Positions 28,625 to 37,563 are shown, numbered from the stretch's first letter. The stretch is 64,000 nt of DNA from Roseinatronobacter alkalisoli (GCF_028745735.1 NZ_JAQZSM010000016.1:38502-102501), one strand, 5' to 3'. Numbers and translations: made by a program. The notes: a model not told the origin generated them from the letters alone.

Positions 28625-28698
28625 AAGGTGACATGAAGCGCGGGCTTCATGGCGCCTGTACCTGTTACCTTCAGGTGGGTGCGCGACATGAAGGTGAC
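28625..28698 (+). promoter_or_regulatory. Candidate two-state RNA leader of the 55-codon gene
   Basis: AAGGTGAC occurs twice (28625-28632 and 28691-28698). The central GTTACCTTCA (28664-28673) can pair with either copy: 8 bp with the first, or 10 bp with TGAAGGTGAC at 28689-28698 (one G-U each). A separate 8-bp hairpin CATGAAGC/GCTTCATG occupies 28632-28651. The second AAGGTGA is the ribosome binding site of the TTG start at 28705, so the second pairing would hide it. Confidence 0.5.
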
Positions 28699-28704
28699 TT
28701 TTAA

Positions 28705-28872
28705 TTGTTCAGTAAGTATCTGAAAGAATTCACTATTCATCAGAATGCGGTGACCCGCGGGGATTGGGTTATCCTGACCGCGGCTATTGCGGGAATGGGG
28801 ATTTCGGTGTTCGCCTATATCGCGGACGGTCCTGGGGACCTGGCAGAAGCCGGGATGATCGTAGCAGAATAA
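28705..28872 (+). CDS. Small single-pass membrane protein, TTG start
   Basis: 55 residues. An in-frame TAA directly precedes TTG 28705, so this is the first possible start, and AAGGTGA lies eight bases upstream. The sequence contains 'AVTRGDWVILTAAIAGMGISVFAYIADG', one transmembrane helix. It resembles the 'GAVTVDWVVLTAA' block of short Flp-pilin-like proteins common in Rhodobacterales, though the preceding acidic stretch is altered. The role is unknown. Its leader can fold over the ribosome binding site. Confidence 0.6.
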   Translation: MFSKYLKEFTIHQNAVTRGDWVILTAAIAGMGISVFAYIADGPGDLAEAGMIVAE

Positions 28873-28960
28873 TTTAGCTGCCTGCCCGGACGTGGCGCGC
28901 CGAGGCAAAGCTTTGTTAGGAATTTCATGACATCCTGCACGCAATCACAGGAAGCCGCCC

Positions 28961-29311
28961 ATGAACCAGTATATTTGCATGATCGACCTGAAGCCCAACG
29001 CCCACCCGCTGGCTTTCGCACGCGCTGCGGAGCAGTGGTTTAACCGGCTGATCGCTGCCGGAAAGATTGCCGGGTGGTCCTTGCAGCGCCGCAAACTGCG
29101 CCTTGCGGGTCCAGGATTCGGGGATTTCATGCTGGTTGTGCAAGTGGTTGATCTGTCGCAGCTCGATCTGGCATTCGGGCATCTCGCAGAAGGACATCAC
29201 GATGTCGCGCGCGACTATGAACAGATGCATGGCATGGTGGAACGGGTTGATGTCGGCCTGTACCGCCCCTATCCGGACGCGGTGCAGGTGGAACGATTAG
29301 CCCTGATCTAG
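28961..29311 (+). CDS. Conserved hypothetical protein (DUF6614-like)
   Basis: 116 residues from 'MNQYICMIDLKPNAHPLAFARAAEQWFNRLIAAGKIAGWSL', with an AGGAAG ribosome binding site. It looks like a compact alpha/beta ferredoxin-type fold (beta-alpha-beta, then 'FGDFMLVVQVVDLSQLDLAF', then a helix with a HGMVERVDVGLYRPYPD tail). I recall similar proteins under DUF6614 but cannot verify this. No catalytic motif is evident. It stands alone downstream of the small membrane protein. Confidence 0.7.
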   Translation: MNQYICMIDLKPNAHPLAFARAAEQWFNRLIAAGKIAGWSLQRRKLRLAGPGFGDFMLVVQVVDLSQLDLAFGHLAEGHHDVARDYEQMHGMVERVDVGLYRPYPDAVQVERLALI

Positions 29312-29516
29312 CTTTTGATCCCGGACTTTGACGGCGCAATCCGCTCACAGGAATGGAAGGCAGCACTATGGGATCAATCAGAAGATGTGTCGCAATCTGG
29401 AACCGACGGGGCAGTGTGGCGGGCGTTCCGGCAGGGCCGAAGGTGCCGCGCACCACCATACTGACGATGAAGGCGGTCGCAGCCGGGCATGCGTCTCAAG
29501 CGTGATTGGCACCTGC

Positions 29517-29648
29517 ATGACTAACCGTGCCGGGGCATATGCCCGCATGAATGCCCTGTTCACGAACCTGGAAAATGGGCATATCGTCAAGGGCATCGAT
29601 ATGCTCAGGTCATGGGCTTATATGTGGCCCGCCATCACTTCCAAATGA
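29517..29648 (+). CDS. Possible 43-residue small ORF
   Basis: The frame 'MTNRAGAYARMNALFTNLENGHIVKGIDMLRSWAYMWPAITSK' has plausible amino-acid composition but no clear ribosome binding site. A 45-codon frame at 29368-29505 (starting MGSIRRCVAIW) has a GGAAGG site but a less protein-like sequence. Both may be chance or remnants. The roughly 550 bases between 29312 and 29863 hold nothing else except R1 copy E. Confidence 0.25.
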   Translation: MTNRAGAYARMNALFTNLENGHIVKGIDMLRSWAYMWPAITSK

Positions 29649-29734
29649 CATCCCCGGGACTTCATGACCCTGTTCCGCAGCCGTGAAACCGCTGATTGCA
29701 ATCCGGATATCAATGGGGCGTGTCCGCAGCTTTC

Positions 29735-29788
29735 CTTTCATTCTGGCCCAAATATCCACAGGGTTTCTAAAGGGGGCGTGCCCCCTTG
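29735..29788 (-). repeat. R1 element copy E, 3' of dinB
   Basis: Read on the minus strand, the stem AAGGGGGC/GCCCCCTT (29770-29787 region) is followed by AGAAACCCTGT and the tail GGATATTT-GGG-CCAGAATGAAAG (29757 down to 29735). Orientation is sense to dinB, whose stop is about 75 bases upstream. Confidence 0.8.
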
Positions 29789-29863
29789 GCCTTTTTTATG
29801 CAAGACTGTGCGGCAAGTGATTCCCCAGCGGACGGGTGTACCAGATCTGACCGCGATGCGCCC

Positions 29864-31117
29864 TCAGCGCAGGCTGCGCCCCTTGATCACCGCATCATGG
29901 CCGAACCTTGCGCGCAAGGCATCGACCGCACGTTCGGCGCGCGCGCGCCCCTCTGCACCGGGGTCCAGCAGGTCGGGGCTGAATCCTGCGCCACTATCCA
30001 CGCTGAGATCCGATATCCCGACGCCCAGAAGCCGGAATGGTCCCTTGGACATGGTTTGTGCCAGCAGCGGGCAGGCGGCGCGATAGATGACATCCGCCAG
30101 ACAAGTCGGGCCGCGCAGGCTGACACGCCGCGTCAGTATCTGGTGGTCGGCGCGTTTCAGTTTTAGCGTCACCACCACGCCTGCCAGCCCCTTTGCCTTG
30201 GCGCGGCTGGCCACCTGATCTGACAGTCGCCACAAATGCCCCACCAGCGCGTCCGGATCGTTCAGATCCCTGTCGAACGTCGTTTCCTTGGAAATGGATT
30301 TGACCGAAGGGTCGCGACTGACTGCGCGTGTGTCCTGACCCCGCGCCAGATGCCACAGCCGCAATCCCATGGCACCGAAGCGGGCCACCAGTTCCGACTG
30401 GTCCCAGCGCAGCAGATCGTCAATTGTTGCGATACCCGCCTGTGCCAGATGGCCCCGTGCTGCAACTCCCACCCCCCAGATCATGCCGACAGGTTTGCCG
30501 CGCAGGAAGCCTTCGGTGCCCGCGCGCGAAATCACCGCAAAGCCGCGCGGCTTGTCCAGATCGGACGCGATCTTGGCCAGAAACTTGTTGTGGGACAGCC
30601 CGATGGACCCGGACAGGCGCAGCTCACTTTCCATCCGGCGGATCAGCCGCGCAAGGGATATTGCGGGGGGCGCGCCGTGCAGGCGTGTTGTGCCTGTCAG
30701 GTCCAGAAATGCCTCGTCCAAGGACAATGGTTCAATGGCGGGAGTCAGTTCTTCCATCATCGCGCGGATTTCACGCGATGCGCTCGCATATGCGTCAAAT
30801 CGTGGTTTCACGACCACCGCCTCGGGGCAAAGCTGCAGCGCCCGGAACATGGGCATGGCAGACCGGACACCGTGAATACGGGCGATATAGCACGCGGTTG
30901 TAACAACCCCGCGCTGGCCACCACCGACAATGACGGGTTTGTCCTGCAGGGCCGGGTTGTCGCGTTTTTCGACGCTGGCATAGAACGCATCGCAATCCAT
31001 ATGCGCAATGCTCAGGTCCAGCAATTCGGGATCCGCCACAATGCGCGGCGAATGGCAGGCCGGACAACGCGGCCCTGCATTGAAGCTGGTCAGGCAATCA
31101 CGGCATAGCGCAGGCAT
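29864..31117 (-). CDS. dinB: DNA polymerase IV (Y family)
   Basis: 417 residues. An N-terminal zinc-ribbon-like extension (CRDC...CPAC, residues 5-21) precedes the catalytic start 'IAHMDCDAFYASVEKRDNPAL'. The acidic pair is in 'EPLSLDEAFLDLTG', and the little finger ('VSLRGPTCLADVIYRAA') is intact. This finger-bearing form is common in alphaproteobacteria. It performs error-prone translesion synthesis. No LexA box could be assigned upstream. Confidence 0.95.
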   Translation of the reverse strand: MPALCRDCLTSFNAGPRCPACHSPRIVADPELLDLSIAHMDCDAFYASVEKRDNPALQDKPVIVGGGQRGVVTTACYIARIHGVRSAMPMFRALQLCPEAVVVKPRFDAYASASREIRAMMEELTPAIEPLSLDEAFLDLTGTTRLHGAPPAISLARLIRRMESELRLSGSIGLSHNKFLAKIASDLDKPRGFAVISRAGTEGFLRGKPVGMIWGVGVAARGHLAQAGIATIDDLLRWDQSELVARFGAMGLRLWHLARGQDTRAVSRDPSVKSISKETTFDRDLNDPDALVGHLWRLSDQVASRAKAKGLAGVVVTLKLKRADHQILTRRVSLRGPTCLADVIYRAACPLLAQTMSKGPFRLLGVGISDLSVDSGAGFSPDLLDPGAEGRARAERAVDALRARFGHDAVIKGRSLR

Positions 31118-31159
31118 GGGCGCAGTATAGCGCGGGATTGACGCACAGCGCTATCGCAA

Positions 31160-33127
31160 TCATGGATGCGCGATGGTGCAATCCATACCGCGCGCAGACA
31201 GGCGCCGGCAGGCGCGTTCAGCTTCAGTTGCGGTCAGCCCTGCGAAGCTGGCTTCAAACCTGCCGCTGGTCTGGCGGATGCGGCTGATGCCGTTGCCAAG
31301 GGCTGCGGCCTCGGCCATCTTGACTGTGATGATCCCGCGTTCAGCGGCATTGCGCGATGTGAATTCACCCAGCGAAACCCCCCATAGCCGCCCCCCGTCA
31401 GAGGTGGACAACCGGCTGACAATTTCGGCGTCGGCCTGGACATTGGCTTCGGCCACTGCTGCTGTTGCCGCGGCCTGGCTGTTCGGAACAGGTTGTGCTG
31501 CGCTGGTCAGAATAATGCCCTGACGTTCGGGGGGGCGGGGTGATGCGGCCAGACCGTCCTGCGCAAGAATCTGGCCGGTTTCTGCCCGCGCGTCGTCATA
31601 AAGTGCCGCCGGGGTCGTTGATGCATCGGGTGTGGCGAAATCCGCCAGCAGAATGCTTTCTGCGGCACCGATCCACACGGTTTCAGGCAGGGTTTCCACG
31701 TTCTGCGACTGCGCGATCTGCGTGTCTTCCACAGTATCCGTGCTGGTTGCGTCTGTGTCGCTGGCATCATCCGGGCTGTCTGACTGGTCTGCGGACGCTT
31801 CTGCAAGCTGTACCAGCGTATCCGAATCAGGCGTGGCAATGGCCGTGGCCACATCCAGCGCAACAAGATCTTCTGTATTGGCGATGCTGAAACCTGCGGC
31901 CTGCGCGACTGTGAAATCCGGTGTTTCACTTTCCGTTGTCAGATCCGCTGTTGCGCCGAAATCATCGGGGCGGGGCGGCGGGGTGACGGACGGGGTTTCG
32001 GGGGCCAGCGCGGCGACTGCCATTGTGGTGCTGCCTTCGTCCACGGCGGGCGCGGTTTCGGCAGATGTGGCATCGGCAATCTGCGACACTGCGGCTTCCA
32101 CCCCGTCACGCAGGGCAAGCAGCACGTCAGATGAGGGGGCGCGTTCGGGGCGGGCTTGTGGGCGCGGGCTGGTGCGCACAGCTGTTTGCAACCGGATCGT
32201 GCGTGCGGATGCGGGCCTGTCGCCGCTGCCCTCCGGGGCCTGAGCAACGGCAACCGCGCCGCGCCCGCGATAGCCAGGCGTTGCCGGCGCACGTGTCGCC
32301 ACCCGCGCACCAGCGCGGCTGAACCCGATATCCAGCAATTCCGCGACATGCGCGTTGCGGGCGGCTGTTGAACTGCCGCCGAACATGGTCGCAATGATAT
32401 GCTTGCCGCCGCGCTGCGCAGATGCAGTCAGATTGAATCCTGCCGCGCGGGTATACCCGGTCTTGATGCCATCCGCGCCCGAATAGGCATCCAGAAAGCG
32501 CCGGTTGGTGTTTGGCACGGTGCCCACGCCCGCATTATCACTGCGCCGCGAGAAGATGTTGAAATACTGCGGATAATCGAAATAAAGCTGGCGGCCCAGA
32601 ATGGTCATGTCGCGTGCGGTCGATACATGGCCTGATTGCGTCAGGCCGTGCGGGTTCCTGAATGTCGTATTCGACATGCCCATAGCGCGGGCGGTGGCTG
32701 TCATGCGGTCGGCGAATGCCTCGACGGAACCGGAAATCCCTTCTGCAATGACGACCGCTGCATCATTGGCAGACCGCAGCGCCGCAGCGCGGATAAGGTG
32801 GCGCAAGGATATTTTCTGCCCTTCGCGCAGGCCCAGACACACACAAGTCTGTTGCGTGGCGCGGCGGCTGGTGGTGAACATCGTGTCCAGGGTCACTTCG
32901 CCATGCTTCACGGCCTCGAACGCAATATAGAGCGTCATCATCTTGGTCAGCGATGCGGGGTGCAGCTTGGTGTCGTGGTTGCGCGCGAAAATAACTTCGC
33001 CATTGCGTGCATCCATCACCATCGCGGCATAAGGTGCCGCAAGCGCGGGGGCTGCGACCAGATAGCCGATCAGTAAGATGGAACATACCAAAACGTGACG
33101 GTATAGCCGCCCGAATCGTGCCTGCAT
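31160..33127 (-). CDS. D-alanyl-D-alanine carboxypeptidase (DacA family) with C-terminal SPOR domain
   Basis: 655 residues from 'MQARFGRLYRHVLVCSILLIGYLVAAPALA', a signal peptide. The S11 peptidase motifs are all present: Ser59-Leu-Thr-Lys62, SAN in 'LRSANDAAVV' and KTG in 'DGIKTGYT'. A long, low-complexity acidic/Ala-Thr linker (about 310-575) leads to a SPOR domain in the last 75 residues, which would target septal denuded glycan strands. It trims the terminal D-Ala of peptidoglycan pentapeptides. The amide-like AAAGG ribosome binding site supports this start over 33247. Confidence 0.93.
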   Translation of the reverse strand: MQARFGRLYRHVLVCSILLIGYLVAAPALAAPYAAMVMDARNGEVIFARNHDTKLHPASLTKMMTLYIAFEAVKHGEVTLDTMFTTSRRATQQTCVCLGLREGQKISLRHLIRAAALRSANDAAVVIAEGISGSVEAFADRMTATARAMGMSNTTFRNPHGLTQSGHVSTARDMTILGRQLYFDYPQYFNIFSRRSDNAGVGTVPNTNRRFLDAYSGADGIKTGYTRAAGFNLTASAQRGGKHIIATMFGGSSTAARNAHVAELLDIGFSRAGARVATRAPATPGYRGRGAVAVAQAPEGSGDRPASARTIRLQTAVRTSPRPQARPERAPSSDVLLALRDGVEAAVSQIADATSAETAPAVDEGSTTMAVAALAPETPSVTPPPRPDDFGATADLTTESETPDFTVAQAAGFSIANTEDLVALDVATAIATPDSDTLVQLAEASADQSDSPDDASDTDATSTDTVEDTQIAQSQNVETLPETVWIGAAESILLADFATPDASTTPAALYDDARAETGQILAQDGLAASPRPPERQGIILTSAAQPVPNSQAAATAAVAEANVQADAEIVSRLSTSDGGRLWGVSLGEFTSRNAAERGIITVKMAEAAALGNGISRIRQTSGRFEASFAGLTATEAERACRRLSARGMDCTIAHP

Positions 33128-33331
33128 CCGATTGCCTTTGTTTTCCGCCGCGATTTTTTTGCGGTCTGACTGCTCAGCTATGATGGTAGCACGATGTCGT
33201 CTTTCAGAAAAGTATGAAATTTCAACAGGTTTTTCCGCAAACGTCATCCGGTTGCAGGGCAGGTCTTGTGGCGGCGGCGCAGGCGGACACCAGATTTCGA
33301 CAATCTGTCGGGGTTTGCTGATTGTCTGTAA

Positions 33332-34036
33332 TCAGCTTCCGTCGATCCAGCCCACCAGTTCGGGCAGGGAACCCAGGCTGGCCAGGGTGCGGTAACGCGG
33401 ATGTGTCAGCGGCGGTTCGGCATATTCAATTTCCCAGACCAGCCCATGCGGCACATACACCCCCCACCCACCGGCGAGAATGGGGGGGATGACATCAGAA
33501 CGCATGGAATTTCCGACCATCAGTGCGGCTTCGGGCCCGTCCCCATGGCGGGTGAATATTGCTGCATAGGTTTGCGGCGTCTTGTGGGACACAATTTCGA
33601 CCGCATCGAACATTTCGCCCAAACCTGACTGCGCGAGCTTGCGTTCCTGATCCAGCAGGTCGCCCTTGGTAATCAGAACCAGCCGATGCGAAGGCGCAAG
33701 TGCGGCGATCGCCACTTCGACATCGGGCAGCAACTCGATAGGGTGGTGCAACATCTCCTGCCCGGCAGCCAGCAATTGCGCAATCACCGATGCGGGCACG
33801 CGTTCCTCTGTTACCTCGATCGCGGTTTCGATCATCGACAGGACAAACCCCTTGATCCCGAATCCGTAATGCCCAAGGTTCCGGCGCTCTGCGTCCAGCA
33901 GACGGGCCATCAATGTGGCTCTGTCGGTATAATCGGCCAGAAGTTCCGCAAAATGGTCCTGCGTCAGGCGGAAGAAGCGTTCATTGTGCCACAAGGTATC
34001 ATCTGCGTCGAAACCGATTGTCGTGATCCGGGTCAT
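33332..34036 (-). CDS. HAD-superfamily hydrolase
   Basis: 234 residues from 'MTRITTIGFDADDTLWHNERFF'. The nucleophile motif is DADDT and motif II is in 'LVLITKGD'. Motif III Lys lies near 'VEIVSHKTPQTYAAIF' and the acidic motif IV near 'GNSMRSDVIPP', so it is a complete phosphatase. A C1 helical cap lies between. The substrate is unknown. It is divergent from clpS; the frame upstream of 34036 lacks a ribosome binding site. Confidence 0.9.
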   Translation of the reverse strand: MTRITTIGFDADDTLWHNERFFRLTQDHFAELLADYTDRATLMARLLDAERRNLGHYGFGIKGFVLSMIETAIEVTEERVPASVIAQLLAAGQEMLHHPIELLPDVEVAIAALAPSHRLVLITKGDLLDQERKLAQSGLGEMFDAVEIVSHKTPQTYAAIFTRHGDGPEAALMVGNSMRSDVIPPILAGGWGVYVPHGLVWEIEYAEPPLTHPRYRTLASLGSLPELVGWIDGS

Positions 34037-34134
34037 CTGGTCCTGTCTTTGGCTTCGGGGCTTTTCTGTGGCATCAGTTCCGCTATATTGTGCAGTAACC
34101 GCGTCATCCAGCACTGAAAAGGCCAAAACTCCGA

Positions 34135-34479
34135 ATGCGCCACGTTCCGACCATGACAGACAGTGACACCCCGAACGGACCCGAGAATGACGGTGCTGTT
34201 GTCACTAAAACACGCACCCGGACCCAGCGCCCCCCCATGTACAAGGTGATGCTGCTGAACGATGATTTCACGCCCATGGAATTTGTTGTCCATGTGCTGG
34301 AACGGTTCTTTGGTATGTCCCACGCTATGGCTTTCGACATCATGCTGACAGTACACAAGAAAGGGGTGGCTGTTGTCGGCGTCTTCTCATATGAGGTGGC
34401 GGAAACCAAGGTCGCGCAGGTGATGGATTTTGCGCGCCGTCATCAACACCCGCTGCAATGCACGCTGGAAAAGGAATAG
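34135..34479 (+). CDS. clpS: ATP-dependent Clp protease adaptor ClpS
   Basis: 114 residues from ATG 34135, or 108 from 34153 ('[13 protein letters not shown]'). The core '[42 protein letters not shown]' is textbook ClpS, with the NDD and hydrophobic pocket residues that bind N-degrons. It delivers N-end-rule substrates to ClpAP. It is monocistronic or coupled with the rsmC-like gene that follows 13 bases later; clpA is not in the window. Confidence 0.96.
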   Translation: MRHVPTMTDSDTPNGPENDGAVVTKTRTRTQRPPMYKVMLLNDDFTPMEFVVHVLERFFGMSHAMAFDIMLTVHKKGVAVVGVFSYEVAETKVAQVMDFARRHQHPLQCTLEKE

Positions 34480-34492
34480 GCGCCACGCGCCC

Positions 34493-35551
34493 ATGACATA
34501 TACTCCCCCTGTCCTTGCCGTTGATCCGGCCCCGCGCGATGCGCGCCTGACCCTTGCCATGGCCGAAGGGCTGATCCTGCCTGACGGGCCGGTTACTGTG
34601 CTGCGCCCGCGCGCCGGTGAACGGTTTGACCCGCTGGATATGTCCCGTCTGCAACTGGTGCAGGGTTTCCGGCCAGACCATGATGCGCTGTTGGCAGCGG
34701 GCTATGATGTGGCGGTTGCTGCGCGCCCCGCGCCATCGGTGCTGGTCTGTCTGCCCCGGTCCAAGGCCGAAGCGTTTGCGCTGATCGCACAGGCGGCGGG
34801 CGCGTCTGGTACGGAACTGGTGCTTGTGGATGGTCAGAAAACCGATGGCATTGATTCGGTCTTCAAAACCCTGCGCGGCCGCGTTGCGGTGTCTGGGGTG
34901 GTGTCAAAAGCGCATGGCAAGCTGTTCTGGTTCGACCCGCGTGGTGTTGACCTGTCGGACCTGTCCTTTCGCCCAGCCACAGTATCCGATCCTGCCCTTG
35001 GGCAGTTCCGGACAGTGGCAGGGGTGTTTTCCGCTGACGGGGTTGACCCGGCATCGCAGATGCTGGCGCAGGCACTGCCGGATGAACTGCCTGCGACGCT
35101 GGCCGATCTTGGGGCAGGGTGGGGCTATCTGTCTGCGGCCGCCCTTGCGCGCCGCGGTGTGAAAACCCTGCATCTGGTTGAGGCGGACGCCACTGCCCTT
35201 GATCTGGCGCGGCGCAACGTCACCGACCCGCGCGTGCAGTTCCACTGGGCCGATGCGACACAGGTTGTATTGCCCGCGCGTGTGGATGGTGTGGTCATGA
35301 ACCCGCCCTTTCATAACGGTCGCAAGGCCCAGCCCGCGCTGGGACTGGCGTTTATTGCAGCAGCCGCACGTATTCTGGCCCCGCGCGGGCGCTTGTGGAT
35401 GGTTGCGAATCGGCATTTGCCGTATGAAGGGGCGTTGGCAGCCGCCTTCACCCAGATAGAGGTGCTGGCAGAAAACGGTGCTTTCCGTGTCTGGCAGGCC
35501 ACCGCACCGAAGCGCGCAGATACCGGCACCGCGCCCCGGCGGCGCCGCTAG
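34493..35551 (+). CDS. RsmC-like class I SAM-dependent rRNA methyltransferase
   Basis: 352 residues from 'MTYTPPVLAVDPAPRDARLTLAMAEGLIL'. A degenerate N-terminal methyltransferase-like half is followed by a catalytic half with the SAM motif 'LADLGAGWGYLSAAAL' and the exocyclic-amine motif NPPFH. This two-domain layout is that of RsmC (16S rRNA m2G1207) and RlmG; which base is modified here cannot be decided. It follows clpS on the same strand. Confidence 0.85.
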   Translation: MTYTPPVLAVDPAPRDARLTLAMAEGLILPDGPVTVLRPRAGERFDPLDMSRLQLVQGFRPDHDALLAAGYDVAVAARPAPSVLVCLPRSKAEAFALIAQAAGASGTELVLVDGQKTDGIDSVFKTLRGRVAVSGVVSKAHGKLFWFDPRGVDLSDLSFRPATVSDPALGQFRTVAGVFSADGVDPASQMLAQALPDELPATLADLGAGWGYLSAAALARRGVKTLHLVEADATALDLARRNVTDPRVQFHWADATQVVLPARVDGVVMNPPFHNGRKAQPALGLAFIAAAARILAPRGRLWMVANRHLPYEGALAAAFTQIEVLAENGAFRVWQATAPKRADTGTAPRRRR

Positions 35552-35564
35552 GAAGGCAGACAGC

Positions 35565-36386
35565 ATGAGCTATTCGATAGCAGGCAAGACAGCGATTATC
35601 ACAGGGGCCGCGAATGGCGTAGGCTTGGCGATCGCGCATCATTTCGTTGATCAGGGCGCGAATGTCGTGCTTGCCGACAGGGATGAAACCAGGCTGAAGG
35701 CCGAAGTCGCCCGAATGTCCAGATCGGACGAGCGCGCGATCTTTTTTGCGGGGGATCTGCGGGAACGTCTGACACTTGCGAACCTGATTTCCGCCACGGT
35801 GGATACGTTTGACAAAATTGATATTCTGGTCAATGCGACACGCCAATGCGCATCCTGCGACCCGCTTGATGACCAGAGCGACGCGGTGGAGCAATCATTG
35901 CAGCAAAACCTGCTGGCCAGTCTGAAACTTAGTCAGCTTGTTGCGAAGCGCATGTTGTTTCAGGCCGAAGCTGAGGGGGTTACCGGCGGGGACAGGCGTA
36001 ATGCGATTGGGTCCATCATCAACATGTCCTCCATCGCGGCGCGCCGCTCTCAACCCGAATTGATGGCCTATTCCATTGCCAGCGCGGCGCTGGACCAGAT
36101 GACGCGCGCCATGGCGGTCGCCCTTGCCGGAAGGCGCATCCGGGTCAATGGCGTCGCGCTTGGCAGCGTCATGAGCGCGAATCTGAAAGACAAGATCGAC
36201 ACCAACGAGGATTACCGGGAGCGGATTGTGCAGCAAACCCCGATGCGGCGTATCGGTGCCGCGTCCGAAGCCGCAGAGGCCGTGCAATTCCTGGCATCCG
36301 ACGCCGCGGCCTTCATGACAGGGCAGATCATCACGATTGATGGCGGGCGCACCCTGATGGACCCGGTTTCCGTTCCCGCGCATTAA
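35565..36386 (+). CDS. SDR-family protein lacking the catalytic lysine
   Basis: 273 residues from 'MSYSIAGKTAIITGAANGVG'. The cofactor glycines (TGAANGVG) and 'DILVNA' are classical, and Ser155/156 and Tyr169 are present. The YxxxK lysine is replaced by serine (Tyr169-Ser-Ile-Ala-Ser173), and the usual 'PG' after the substrate loop reads 'LGSVMS'. It ends with 'GQIITIDGGRTLMDP', normal for FabG-like SDRs. It may be a non-catalytic or altered dehydrogenase. It follows the rsmC-like gene by 13 bases. Confidence 0.88.
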   Translation: MSYSIAGKTAIITGAANGVGLAIAHHFVDQGANVVLADRDETRLKAEVARMSRSDERAIFFAGDLRERLTLANLISATVDTFDKIDILVNATRQCASCDPLDDQSDAVEQSLQQNLLASLKLSQLVAKRMLFQAEAEGVTGGDRRNAIGSIINMSSIAARRSQPELMAYSIASAALDQMTRAMAVALAGRRIRVNGVALGSVMSANLKDKIDTNEDYRERIVQQTPMRRIGAASEAAEAVQFLASDAAAFMTGQIITIDGGRTLMDPVSVPAH

Positions 36387-36405
36387 GGCGGAATAGGTTA
36401 AGCAC

Positions 36406-36624
36406 GGCCTGAAGCAACCTTCGGACCAAGCGCTAAGCGCGCCATCGGTGGGCCGGGGACTGCCGGTCCGACGTTCAAAGAATGCAGTTTATGCAGGCGT
36501 CACAACCCTGAGTTCAAAGGCTTGGCGTGACATCAGCGAAATCGGCAGGTCGCGGGACCGCCAGACCTATGGCGCGACGGGCTTGCGCCCTCTGTTCCGC
36601 GCGTTTTGGGAATCTTTCAGTGCC
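36406..36624 (+). repeat. R2 element copy 1 (MITE-like)
   Basis: About 219 bp with GGCCTGAAG at the left end and the degraded complement CTTTCAGTGCC at the right end. The interior shares long blocks with copy 2 at 44829-45058 (CCGGGG-CTGCCGGTCC, GAAATCGGCAGG, CGCGGGAC). A hand alignment of 111 bases gives 26 differences, spread about evenly over codon positions. It fills the gap between the SDR stop and the VOC gene stop. Confidence 0.7.
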
Positions 36625-36628
36625 CGCG

Positions 36629-37054
36629 TCATACCAGAACCGCCCGCAAGCCAAGATCCTGAAAGAACCGCAACAGATAACCGTCAGGATCTGCAACGAC
36701 GAACTGCCTGTGCCCGCCCTCTTTTGTCCCGATGCGATACCATTTCTCTTCGACGGGAAGGTAGAGAGACCGTCTATACCGGGCAAGCGCTTCAGTAAGC
36801 GGATCGATTGATGGAACCCTGATCTGAACATTCAGACCTTTTCCAAAGGGATAGCTTTCTGGCAGATGTCCATCGTCGAAGGTGCGCCCCTCTCCTATCT
36901 GATCAATCATCAGTTCTGCCTCACCCAGACGCAAATAGCAGAAGCCTTCCTCAGGACGTTCATAGACACTCTCGAATCCGAGTATGTCGCAGTAGAAGAA
37001 CTTTGACTGCTGCCAGTTGGAAACGGCAAATTCCGGGACTAGGGCGTTGCTCAT
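36629..37054 (-). CDS. VOC-superfamily protein (bleomycin resistance/glyoxalase-like)
   Basis: 141 residues. 'MSNALVPEFAVSNWQQSKFFYCDILGFESVYERPEEGFCYLRLGEAELMID' and the second half 'YLPVEEKWYRIGTKEGGHRQFVVADPDGYLLRFFQDLG' form the paired beta-alpha-beta-beta-beta modules of bleomycin-binding proteins. Real bleomycin resistance is not implied; environmental homologues are of unknown function. It ends only five bases from R2 copy 1. Confidence 0.85.
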   Translation of the reverse strand: MSNALVPEFAVSNWQQSKFFYCDILGFESVYERPEEGFCYLRLGEAELMIDQIGEGRTFDDGHLPESYPFGKGLNVQIRVPSIDPLTEALARYRRSLYLPVEEKWYRIGTKEGGHRQFVVADPDGYLLRFFQDLGLRAVLV

Positions 37055-37191
37055 TCTTCCTCCCGGTGCATCTTCTGCGCCTCTTGGTCAGGCGATGTCT
37101 GATCGTAGCAGGCCTCAATGCCGTATCCGCCGCCCTCCAACCCCGGACATGTGGGATCATGAGGTTGGTCTGATCACGCTCTTGGGGGTAA

Positions 37192-37563
37192 TCACGGCAC
37201 ACGGCAGGCGGCGATGCGATCTGTGGTCCGGACCACCAGTTCGGCGCGGGACTGGCGCAATCGCTGCAGCCGTGCCTGTTCTGCCTGCCGGTCAATCACC
37301 TCGCGGGTTTCGGAACGGGGGCGCTGAATGGACTCAGTGCAGAACAGCACAGGTTCGCGGGGCCATGCGCACAGGCTTAACCGCGTTCGGCCTTCCTGCG
37401 CGGGCAGAATGCGGTAGCCTTTGGCCAGCGCGGTTTCCACATCGGCAATCTGGGCATCCAGTGCGCGCAGATCGGCCTGCGCGACGCGTGTGCAGCGGTC
37501 CTGCGGTGTGCCACAGGCGGCAAGCAGGGCAGGGATGGCCGCAATCAGGATCAGCTTGCGCAT
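37192..37563 (-). CDS. Small predicted lipoprotein
   Basis: 123 residues from 'MRKLILIAAIPALLAACG', with lipobox LAAC (Cys17). The mature part is rich in Arg/Gln and helical ('CTRVAQADLRALDAQIADVETALAKGY'), with five further cysteines that could form disulfides. I do not recognise a family. It lies downstream of regA on the same strand, 54 bases away, where hvrA sits in Rhodobacter capsulatus. Confidence 0.75.
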   Translation of the reverse strand: MRKLILIAAIPALLAACGTPQDRCTRVAQADLRALDAQIADVETALAKGYRILPAQEGRTRLSLCAWPREPVLFCTESIQRPRSETREVIDRQAEQARLQRLRQSRAELVVRTTDRIAACRVP

